From NCBI GenBank assembly GCA_005883085.1, contig VBAY01000225.1:1-5271 (forward strand): a stretch of 5,271 nucleotides of DNA, in the 5' to 3' direction. Position numbers and translations under genes: made by a program. Positions 1 to 5,003 of this stretch are shown here, piece after piece. This DNA is from Candidatus Bathyarchaeota archaeon. GTDB lineage: Archaea > Thermoproteota > Bathyarchaeia > 40CM-2-53-6. Each line of letters starts with the position of its first letter. Position 1 is the first letter of the stretch. The notes beneath the pieces were generated by a model that was given only the letters and a program-made list of their open reading frames with translations, did no database searches and was not told where the DNA came from.

Positions 1-78
1 CTTTCAGAATTTCTCGGAGCGAAAGAAGTAATCTATTCACGCAAAGTGCCGAAGTTTTGGCAAAGCCATCTTCACTAG
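1..78 (+). CDS. possible C-terminal end of a gene entering from the left
   Basis: Frame 1 is open from the first base to a TAG at 76-78 and reads 25 residues, beginning LSEFLGAKEV and ending KFWQSHLH. The composition is protein-like, but the stretch is too short for family assignment. It competes with a minus-strand frame over the same bases (1-88), and at most one of the two is likely to be real. Function unknown. Confidence 0.25.
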   Translation, partial: LSEFLGAKEVIYSRKVPKFWQSHLH

Positions 79-88
79 TCTTAGACAT
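1..88 (-). CDS. possible N-terminal start of a gene leaving to the left
   Basis: On the minus strand an ATG at 88-86 opens a frame that stays open to the window edge (29 codons). It begins MSKTSEDGFAKTSALC and then has a hydrophobic, leucine-rich stretch. The first codon positions are purine-rich, as expected of coding DNA. An AT-rich GAATATCG about 45 bases upstream could be a TATA element; there is only a poor ribosome-binding site. It overlaps the competing plus-strand frame at 1-78. Product not recognised. Confidence 0.22.
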   Translation of the reverse strand, partial: MSKTSEDGFAKTSALCVNRLLLSLREILK

Positions 89-259
89 ATCCTGGATCGT
101 GGGACCGAGCGGGCTCAAGTGCCGAATCTCGATATTCTCGCGATTTTGTAGGTACGGAGGCTTCTGTAACCTACTTGGTGTTTCTAGGAAAACGAGCTGA
201 ATAAATCTCCGGAATTACCATTACCTGTTTCGAGGGTCCTTCTGAAGAAGGCGAGCCTC

Positions 260-619
260 GTGTCGAGAACATCCCCCTTACCACATTCACCCCGAGCAAC
301 AATACTCTCGCAGGCCACTATCGAAGCGTCCAGCCATTCAGGTCCACAGGAGAATTACGTGGAGCAGTTTCTCGCGAAGTTTCCTGACTATAGGAAAGCC
401 CTGTGGTTGGCTGCGAGAAGCGAGGAAGAGGGACTAGGAAACCCGTCGTATCAAGGATGGCAATGGAGCGATCTCGAGATGCACCCCACCCGGGTCTTGA
501 AGCTTGTGATTGAGGGAATCGCCAAGATAGGCTTGAGAACTAGGCGGGCTACCTATTATCTTCTAAAAGAGCCGGACTTGGTAAAGACGGTCCTCAAGAG
601 CTCAGTTCTCAAGAAATAG
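260..619 (+). CDS. small hypothetical protein, winged-helix-like C-terminal half
   Basis: I do not recognise this protein (119 residues from GTG 260). The first 33 residues are rich in Ser, Pro and Thr and look unstructured. From about residue 34 the sequence becomes typical of a folded domain: FLAKFPDYRKALWLAA, then a segment of the form P-x-x-x-L-x-x-L-x-x-x-G-I (residues 76-88), a basic stretch LRTRRATYYLL and a closing helix with DLVKTVL. That spacing (recognition-type helix, basic turn, a YxL strand, last helix) resembles archaeal winged helix-turn-helix DNA-binding modules, but this is a pattern impression only. The start is uncertain. GTG 260 has AGAAGG 8-9 bases upstream and an AT-rich element near 199-207. 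An internal GTG at 359 has AGGAG six bases upstream and would give an 86-residue protein consisting of just the ordered part. It converges on the phosphatase gene with 46 bases between the stops. It could be a free-standing regulator or the remnant of a larger protein. Confidence 0.5.
   Translation: MSRTSPLPHSPRATILSQATIEASSHSGPQENYVEQFLAKFPDYRKALWLAARSEEEGLGNPSYQGWQWSDLEMHPTRVLKLVIEGIAKIGLRTRRATYYLLKEPDLVKTVLKSSVLKK
348..352 (+). promoter_or_regulatory. Shine-Dalgarno-like AGGAG before the internal GTG 359
   Basis: AGGAG lies six bases before an in-frame GTG at 359. It suggests the real start of the small winged-helix-like protein may be residue 34 of the longest frame, which is also where the ordered-looking sequence begins. 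Confidence 0.35.
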
Positions 620-665
620 TCGGAAAACGTATCGAGGCGAGCATACGAGGGGTCAGATTCGACCT

Positions 666-1136
666 TTATTCTGAGAGTTTTGCTATTTCCAGCATTTTGG
701 CAAAGTCTTCCAAACCACTCGCATAATTTCCGTCTTCGCCATTCCAAACCGAGCGTTTGCTCAATATAAGCTCTTTCGCGTCTCGAAGGGGAATCCCACA
801 ATGTACGAGGTAGGCGGCTGCGCATGTCGGGCTCCTGCCGAGCCCCATTTTGCAATGGAGGTAGACTGTTCGCCCTCCACGGATGTGTTGTTCGATGAGG
901 CGGGAGACGAGTCTGAGCTGGCTTACGGGAACCGCGGAAAAAGTCTCTTCGACCTTGGGGGTTCGATCTTCGTATTGCAACCCTAGCTTCTTGGACCACT
1001 CCTCCTCCCGCTGACTCCTCGTAAGGTCGATAATCACACTCTTGCCCCCGCTGTTTTTCTTGATCTCTTCCAGATCTGCTAGCGTAGGTGCCGCACCTAC
1101 CCATAATTCGTTAGCTAGAATCTCTGTGAAGTCCAA
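666..1136 (-). CDS. protein-tyrosine/dual-specificity phosphatase
   Basis: A 156-residue Cys-based phosphatase that hydrolyses phosphotyrosine, and perhaps phosphoserine/threonine, in the cytoplasm. The signature loop VYLHCKMGLGRSPT lies at residues 91-104 and fits HCx5R(S/T): C95 would be the nucleophile and R101 the phosphate-binding arginine. D57 in YEDRTP is the best candidate for the general acid, about 38 residues before the cysteine. The N-terminus, ELWVGAAPTLADLEE, matches the usual opening of small dual-specificity phosphatases. The length is that of the compact archaeal enzymes, which consist of the catalytic domain alone, so the gene looks complete. The start is TTG 1136: the codon directly before it is a TGA, and no ATG follows before the conserved core, so a non-ATG start is needed. 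It lies 84 bases behind the nitroreductase gene on the same strand and could be co-transcribed with it. The substrate is unknown. Confidence 0.9.
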   Translation of the reverse strand: MDFTEILANELWVGAAPTLADLEEIKKNSGGKSVIIDLTRSQREEEWSKKLGLQYEDRTPKVEETFSAVPVSQLRLVSRLIEQHIRGGRTVYLHCKMGLGRSPTCAAAYLVHCGIPLRDAKELILSKRSVWNGEDGNYASGLEDFAKMLEIAKLSE

Positions 1137-1220
1137 TCAGTCTCTACCAACTCTAGGATGAGCGGTCGATGAGGGGTAATGCTAGGCTGCTACCCGGAGC
1201 CTTGCCATTCGACAACTGCT

Positions 1221-1742
1221 TTAGCTTAGTTTCTTTGGATCGAATTTGTTGCCGAATTTGTCGATGAAAGCTATCTCCGAAATGGGCATGCGATTCTTCT
1301 TCCCAACTATCTTCTTGACTGGATAGCCAAAACCTACCACCATAGTGGGCTTGATATCGGCTGGGAAACCGAAATCTCTACTCATGGCTTCTTCCTTGAT
1401 TCCCGTATAGACTCCGGAGATGACGCCGTTGTTCCAGGCCGAGAGCTGCATTTGTTGGACTGCGCGTCCGGTGTCGATGAGGTGGAACCCTAGCTTGGGG
1501 TCTGTCAGGACGATAACTGCAAAGTCTGCTCCGGCGACCCAAGGTCCACTTGTGCTATCCTCCGCTAGCTTCTTGACCGATTCCTTGTTTTGGACAAGTA
1601 TGAATCTCAGGTGTTGCTTGTTATTTCCCGTTTGAGTGGCTCGCGCCGCTTCGAATACTTTCAGCTTTACGTCGGCCGGGACCTTCTTGGGGCTAAACTG
1701 TCTGACATCCAGTTTAGTGAGGATTGCTTGATGAGTATCCAT
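1221..1742 (-). CDS. nitroreductase family protein (FMN-dependent oxidoreductase)
   Basis: A 173-residue member of the nitroreductase flavoprotein superfamily. These enzymes bind FMN at a homodimer interface and reduce nitro compounds, quinones or other acceptors with NAD(P)H; the substrate cannot be read from sequence. Evidence: the N-terminal KLDVRQFSPKKVP (10-22) is the form of the family's R(S/T)VRxF FMN-phosphate motif, with R14 kept. ARATQTGNNKQHLRF (33-47) replaces the usual APSxxNxQPWxF. DTGRAVQQMQLSAWNNGV (90-107) is the central helix that packs at the dimer interface. VVGFGYP (135-141) and KKNRMPISEI (148-157) match the C-terminal VxGYP...RKPLxEl pattern. The length is at the short end but normal. 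The start is ATG 1742, which places the FMN-binding motif near the N-terminus as expected. The gene is divergent from the Ldh_2 dehydrogenase gene with 89 bases between the starts. Confidence 0.88.
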   Translation of the reverse strand: MDTHQAILTKLDVRQFSPKKVPADVKLKVFEAARATQTGNNKQHLRFILVQNKESVKKLAEDSTSGPWVAGADFAVIVLTDPKLGFHLIDTGRAVQQMQLSAWNNGVISGVYTGIKEEAMSRDFGFPADIKPTMVVGFGYPVKKIVGKKNRMPISEIAFIDKFGNKFDPKKLS

Positions 1743-1831
1743 ATCTCTCAGAGTGTATCCGGGAATAGGCCTAAGTTAAAAAATGTCTCTTTGAACGCTG
1801 AGATTGAATAGAGGTTTCCGAGGAAACAGTC
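1743..1831. promoter_or_regulatory. divergent promoter region, nitroreductase / dehydrogenase
   Basis: The 89 bases separate two divergent starts. The most AT-rich element, CTAAGTTAAAAAATG at 1771-1785, reads TTTTTTAACTTAG on the other strand. On either strand it can serve as an archaeal TATA box. With the usual spacing of about 26 bases to transcription start, it would give a leader of roughly 10 bases for the nitroreductase gene and about 27 for the dehydrogenase gene. No clear operator palindrome is visible. The assignment is inferred from position and composition. Confidence 0.35.
1820..1823 (+). promoter_or_regulatory. Shine-Dalgarno GAGG of the dehydrogenase gene
   Basis: GAGG eight bases before ATG 1832 supports that start. 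It lies partly in the loop of a small perfect inverted repeat, GTTTC-CGAG-GAAAC (1814-1827), which could present or mask it in the mRNA. Confidence 0.45.
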
Positions 1832-2740
1832 ATGGTTGACCAGGTCACCGTCCAGAAGCAAGTGGTTGTACAAGAGGGAAAACTGAAAGACTTCTGCAAC
1901 AAAGTGTGGATGAAACTTGGCGTCCCAGTACGGGATGCCAAGATAACAACTGATGTTCTAGTGCTAGCTGATCTCCGGGGGATCGAGTCGCATGGGGTCG
2001 CCCGTCTTCCTCGGTATTACGCGGATCTGAAGAATGGCTGGACAAAGCCCGCAGACCAAAGCAAGATCGTGAAGGAGACCAAAGCTACGGCGATGATTGA
2101 CGGTGGGCAGAGCTTAGGCCAGGTGGTCGGGCACAAGGGAATGGAATTGGCCATCAAAAAAGCCAAGGAGACCGCGGTAGGAATTGTTTCTGTCCGGAAT
2201 TCTCACCACTATGGAATTGCGGGTTACTACAGTCTAATGGCCTTGCAACACGATTTGATTGGAATGAGCATGACCAATGCGGCACCGCTCGTGGTTCCCA
2301 CTTTCGGAAGGAATGCGATTCTCGGTACAAACCCCATTAGTCTGACCGCACCCGCTGAGAAGGAAAAAGCGTTCGTGCTGGATATGGCAACATCTGTGGT
2401 TCCACGTGGAAAGGACGTTCTAAGCGGAGTCTTGAGTGGCGCAGCCACGGGTCTCGGCGTCGATGTTATCAAGGAAAAGCCGAACGTCGGCCATTTCTTC
2501 ATGGCGTTGGATCCAGCGGCGTTTCGGCCACTGGGCGAGTTCAAGAGGGACATGGACAGGTTAGCCCGAGAGTTGAAGGAGTCCCCGAAGGCGGAAGGCC
2601 AATCACGAATCTACGTTCACGGCGAGAAGAGTTACGCAAGGATGGAAAAGTTCCAGAAGGAAGGTATTCCACTGAGTGGCAAGGTTGTTGAAGCGATGAG
2701 ACAAGTGGGAACAGAGATCGGCGTTCCCTGGCTAGGGTAG
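1832..2740 (+). CDS. Ldh_2 family malate/L-lactate dehydrogenase, internally deleted
   Basis: Member of the Ldh_2 (malate/L-lactate/sulfolactate/ureidoglycolate dehydrogenase) family, cytoplasmic NAD(P)H-dependent enzymes acting on 2-hydroxy/2-oxo acids and unrelated to Rossmann-type LDH. Recognisable blocks: ADLRGIESHGVARLPRYY (46-63) with the catalytic His (H54); IDGGQSLGQVVGHKGM (89-104); VRNSHHYGIAGYYSLMAL (121-138); MTNAAPLVVPTFGRNAILG (147-165) and TNPIS; FVLDMATSVVPRGK (181-194); and the C-terminal DVLSGVLSGAATG, VGHFFMALDPAAF and EGIPLSG. In the family, the block ending RGK is followed by about 50 residues (a GWAxDxxGxxTxDP segment, then a P-x-GG-x-KGxGLA segment) before the DVLSGVLSG helix. 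Here K194 is joined directly to D195 (junction 2413/2414). The total of 302 residues instead of about 350 agrees with that loss. The frame is kept and the rest is well conserved, so this is either a recent in-frame deletion, probably inactivating, or an assembly artefact. The start is ATG 1832 with GAGG eight bases upstream. The substrate cannot be told. Confidence 0.88.
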   Translation: MVDQVTVQKQVVVQEGKLKDFCNKVWMKLGVPVRDAKITTDVLVLADLRGIESHGVARLPRYYADLKNGWTKPADQSKIVKETKATAMIDGGQSLGQVVGHKGMELAIKKAKETAVGIVSVRNSHHYGIAGYYSLMALQHDLIGMSMTNAAPLVVPTFGRNAILGTNPISLTAPAEKEKAFVLDMATSVVPRGKDVLSGVLSGAATGLGVDVIKEKPNVGHFFMALDPAAFRPLGEFKRDMDRLARELKESPKAEGQSRIYVHGEKSYARMEKFQKEGIPLSGKVVEAMRQVGTEIGVPWLG

Positions 2741-2790
2741 CTTCCCAGGTCTGAGTAGCCGTCAACAACTTCTCGCCTGCTTTCCGGGTC

Positions 2791-3543
2791 TCACAACTTC
2801 GATATTTTTTCTATGATCCCGATATACACAGAGCCCTTAGAGTCAACGAAACGCTTGATTCTCCATCCAGTGCCTTCGAGTATTCGCTTCATCTCCTTCT
2901 TTGAGACGATCAGATAGTCGAACCACGGAGTTGTATACTTCTTGTATCGCACTCGGATGGTCAATTCCCCGGGCATTTTTCCCTCTCTGCGGTTGCGCCT
3001 GTGATAGGCTAGATGAAACGGTTCACTGGTTCGATATGGGTCGTTGCTTTCTGCGATAATCAAAGCATTTGGCGTCGTGGAGTGGTAGAACTGTCTAAGC
3101 AATCGTCTTGCCCGGTTTGGGTTGGCGAAGAGTCCGAAGTTGTTGCCTATCATTAGAATTGTGTCAAACCTTCCCAGTCTGGGACTTACCTCTGTGATTG
3201 ACATTACTCGGGCCTTACGCAGTCCTCTGAGCTTGCAAACCTTGATCGCTAGAGGCGAAACGTCTATTCCAAGGATGTCCAAGCCTTTCCTTTGGAAATA
3301 GAGCGAGATTCTTCCGCCCCCGCATCCAATGTCGAGTATTCTCCCTTTTGCGTATCGCATTGCGTCTTTTTCGTGTGGCTGCCAGTTCTTGTATTCGGCG
3401 AGGTAGTATTTGGGGAGTGAAGTGCTTGAATCGATGAAGCCGTCGTCTCTCTCAACAACCTCCACGACATTCTGACCCCTGAAACAGTGGTACAGTTGGT
3501 GACCGTAGGCATCCTGTTTGTCATTCAACATCGGGAGTGCCAT
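2791..3543 (-). CDS. class I SAM-dependent methyltransferase
   Basis: A 250-residue S-adenosylmethionine-dependent methyltransferase with a Rossmann-like fold; the acceptor is unknown. Motif I, RILDIGCGGGRIS (68-80), is the SAM-binding glycine loop. GIDVSPLAIKVCKLRG (92-107) ends strand 2, with D94 the likely ribose-binding acidic residue. GRFDTILMIGNNFGLF (124-139) is strand 4 with a post-motif GNNFG. ALIIAESNDPY (160-170) is strand 5. WFDYLIVSKKEMKRILEGTG (207-226) with the following WRIKRF forms the C-terminal strands that also occur in small-molecule (UbiE/Tam-like) methyltransferases. An N-terminal extension of about 65 residues precedes motif I. There is no membrane segment. ATG 3543 is the first Met; a second ATG at 3531 (residue 5) is equally possible, and neither has a clear ribosome-binding site, so a leaderless mRNA is conceivable. 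It is convergent with the dehydrogenase gene (50 bases between stops). Confidence 0.88.
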   Translation of the reverse strand: MALPMLNDKQDAYGHQLYHCFRGQNVVEVVERDDGFIDSSTSLPKYYLAEYKNWQPHEKDAMRYAKGRILDIGCGGGRISLYFQRKGLDILGIDVSPLAIKVCKLRGLRKARVMSITEVSPRLGRFDTILMIGNNFGLFANPNRARRLLRQFYHSTTPNALIIAESNDPYRTSEPFHLAYHRRNRREGKMPGELTIRVRYKKYTTPWFDYLIVSKKEMKRILEGTGWRIKRFVDSKGSVYIGIIEKISKL

Positions 3544-3975
3544 CTGCTAGAAAAGCTTGAGTTACGCGTGGGTTGCGATGGTGGCTTCCGAATCTAAGTC
3601 TTGCGCATCAATCCGCGGTGTATTCATCTCAATGCAGAGGATCTGGCAGATCTGCAAATGGTTTTGTCGGAGAATCCACAAATCGATAACCTGGGCAAGC
3701 AAAGCCCAGGGAGAACGAGAAGGGCCAAATGCCTTGTCGCTTTCAAAGTGAATATTGACGATTCGATTAATAAGCAAATTGGGACCGCAGTCCGCAGGAG
3801 AACTTGGTCTCCAAGACAATCCTATCACTTCGAATGCTTTTCGATTTCATCCGGAAATGGAGAACTTCTGAATAGTGGGAGTATGGCGAAGGCCCAAGGT
3901 ATATCCTCGGAGGCTAATCTCTGGTTAAACAGGGCTTAAGAGGCGTTTCACTCTATTCTCAACTGTGGTCGTAGA
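3544..3975. other. gene-poor stretch between methyltransferase and membrane miniprotein
   Basis: About 430 bases with no secure gene. It holds one weak plus-strand ORF (3601-3939, listed separately). It also has a perfect 7-bp hairpin, CCTGGGC-AAGCAAA-GCCCAGG (3690-3710), and a smaller one, CTTGG-TCT-CCAAG (3803-3815); stems of these sizes are expected by chance in a window of this length. No tRNA, C/D-box pair or repeat was seen. The right end (GGTTAAAC at 3923-3930) could be a TATA element for the downstream membrane miniprotein. Confidence 0.4.
3601..3939 (+). CDS. weakly supported hypothetical ORF
   Basis: An open frame of 112 residues from TTG 3601, or 93 residues from ATG 3658. In favour: about 60% of first codon positions are purines, and the segment around IHLNAEDLADLQMVLSENP looks like an amphipathic helix. 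It fills most of an otherwise empty gap and precedes the membrane miniprotein on the same strand by 36 bases. Against: neither start has a ribosome-binding site, the C-terminal half is Ser/Asn/Gly-rich without motif, and nothing resembles a known family. It may be spurious or a decayed gene. Confidence 0.27.
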   Translation: MRINPRCIHLNAEDLADLQMVLSENPQIDNLGKQSPGRTRRAKCLVAFKVNIDDSINKQIGTAVRRRTWSPRQSYHFECFSISSGNGELLNSGSMAKAQGISSEANLWLNRA

Positions 3976-4188
3976 ATGAGGAGATTTATGGTCCTCATTG
4001 GGGCAGTATTTGTCCTGCTTGGAATCGTGGCTGAGAGCTTGTACATTAGCAACGAGAAAGTCGCCTACAACGGCGCGACAATCTCCACCAATACGTACAT
4101 GATCTCGGGTCTTTTCCTCATCCTTTTGGGACTGGCCCTGACTCTGTCTGGAGCAAGAATACCCAAGATCCGGATTCCGCACGTCTAA
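3976..4188 (+). CDS. small two-helix membrane protein, function unknown
   Basis: A 70-residue protein with two hydrophobic segments: residues 4-24 (FMVLIGAVFVLLGIVAES...) and 41-60 (YMISGLFLILLGLALTLSGA). A polar loop of about 16 residues (NEKVAYNGATIST) joins them, and a basic tail follows (RIPKIRIPHV). This is a helical hairpin; the basic N-terminus (MRR) and basic tail suggest both ends are cytoplasmic and the loop is outside. No family was recognised. ATG 3976 starts the longest frame. A second ATG at 3988 has GAGGAG four bases upstream (3978-3983), so the protein may begin at residue 5; this changes nothing in the predicted topology. It is convergent with the DUF308-like gene, and a T5 run at 4240-4244 beyond its stop might end transcription. 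Confidence 0.6.
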   Translation: MRRFMVLIGAVFVLLGIVAESLYISNEKVAYNGATISTNTYMISGLFLILLGLALTLSGARIPKIRIPHV

Positions 4189-4253
4189 TTGCGGATCACC
4201 TATTCGAGTCTTGGAATCCGGGCCTAGCTTGGTCTCTACTTTTTCGAAATAAG

Positions 4254-4681
4254 TTAGATTTTGGTTACGACGCCGGGGTCGATCTTGACCGGACGATGCC
4301 CGGTTATTCCATGAGCAATATCTCGAACTCCAACTGCAACGATTTCTACGATCCCGACGACAAGAAGTGCGAGAGCGACGAGAATGGTCAGGAAACCGAT
4401 TACGAATTGTGGGGTGTGATTATTGCAACGATTCCGAGTACAAAGGCGATTATTCCTCCTCCAGCGTTTATCTCCCGAAACCACGTAGCAAAATATCTTC
4501 CGTAAACGCCCGCAAAAATTCGAGATAGCCCTAGAATGATGAGTCCTATTCCGAGAGTATACGCGAGGACAGTGAGGGCGAATGCTGAGTCAGCCAAAAC
4601 GAAAAATGCGACCGCGAGAACCAATACTCCAGCGAGTATCTCTAGAACGCGCAGCCAACTCGGACTTCTTTTCTCTATCAA
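4254..4681 (-). pseudogene. DUF308/HdeD-like membrane protein, frameshifted
   Basis: Two overlapping minus-strand frames together make one membrane protein. Frame A runs from TTG 4681 to a TAA at 4402-4400. It has helices at residues 11-30 (RVLEILAGVLVLAVAFFVLA), 34-57 and about 73-89 (GGGIIAFVLGIVAIITP), then ends abruptly in HNS. Frame B continues the same pattern as QFVIGFLTILVALALLVVGI and goes on to a TAA at 4256-4254. Joined after P90, they give about 142 residues with four membrane helices in two similar halves, each of the form glycine-rich helix, short P/D turn, helix ending GI/GL-x-x-I-x-x-G. That is the repeat architecture of DUF308/HdeD-like proteins. The switch lies at a CCCC run (GGGG at 4411-4414): one missing C would restore the frame as T-P-P-Q. 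The cause is a real mutation or a homopolymer sequencing error. The TTG start follows a TAG by one codon and has GGGAG about ten bases upstream. It lies 14 bases behind the 67-residue ORF. The exact role of the family is not established; HdeD is linked to acid stress in E. coli. Confidence 0.75.
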
Positions 4682-4695
4682 CTTCTAGTGGCTCC

Positions 4696-4899
4696 CTAGA
4701 AGAACCTAGGCCGGTATTTAGTAGCTTTCACCAAAGTCGGAACACCAGCATCAGACCCGATGAGGTAGGCAGCGAGGATGCTACCTACAAGCCGCGCACC
4801 GAGTGTCCCTCCGAAGCGCACAACTGTTGGATATAATTGGTCGCTCGTGCATCCATGAACTTCACGTTTGATGGCATCAATTACCAGGAATTCGTTCAC
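4696..4899 (-). CDS. hypothetical 67-residue protein
   Basis: Not recognised. The frame starts at GTG 4899, preceded closely by GAAGGA, and ends at a TAG 14 bases before the DUF308-like start. Residues 1-17 (MNEFLVIDAIKREVHGC) look like a short helix with charged residues. Residues 24-50 (PTVVRFGGTLGARLVG, then SILAAYLIGS) are hydrophobic and glycine/alanine-rich, possibly one membrane-associated helix. The tail KATKYRPRFF is basic and aromatic. Same strand and tight spacing suggest translation between the helicase and DUF308 genes. An AT-rich motif (CTAAATA, 4721-4715 on this strand) inside the ORF could instead be the promoter of the DUF308 gene, in which case the ORF may be fortuitous. Confidence 0.42.
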   Translation of the reverse strand: MNEFLVIDAIKREVHGCTSDQLYPTVVRFGGTLGARLVGSILAAYLIGSDAGVPTLVKATKYRPRFF

Positions 4900-5003
4900 T
4901 AGTCCTTCGTTCAGCGGGCTTCACCTACATCCCAGATTGGACTTCGCGCATCTTCTAGTGAAAGCCGAAGAGTGGAACGAGGAAGATAGGCCTGGAACGT
5001 GGT

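Noticed and set aside
55..705. Shared TTTTGGCAAAG at 55-65 and 695-705 as a repeat
   Set aside because: An 11-base match between two places is expected by chance in 5 kb, and the flanks differ.
957..975. GGGGTTCGATCTTC as a tRNA T-arm
   Set aside because: It lies inside the phosphatase coding sequence, and no acceptor stem or anticodon arm can be placed around it.
556..1104. Long minus-strand ORF of 182 codons overlapping the phosphatase
   Set aside because: It is an Arg/Ser-rich shadow in another frame of the phosphatase gene, whose own frame holds the catalytic loop.
3690..3710. Perfect 7-bp hairpin CCTGGGC/GCCCAGG as a terminator or structured RNA
   Set aside because: No T-tract follows, and stems of this size with short loops are expected about once or twice by chance in a window this long.
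3562..3828. 88-codon minus-strand ORF ending 18 bases before the methyltransferase start
   Set aside because: GTG start without ribosome-binding site, Trp/Cys/His-rich without motif, and overlapped by the slightly better plus-strand frame. The spacing to the methyltransferase is suggestive but not enough.
4582..4836. 84-codon plus-strand ORF
   Set aside because: Antisense to the DUF308-like helices and the 67-residue ORF; low-complexity Ser/Glu/Pro composition.
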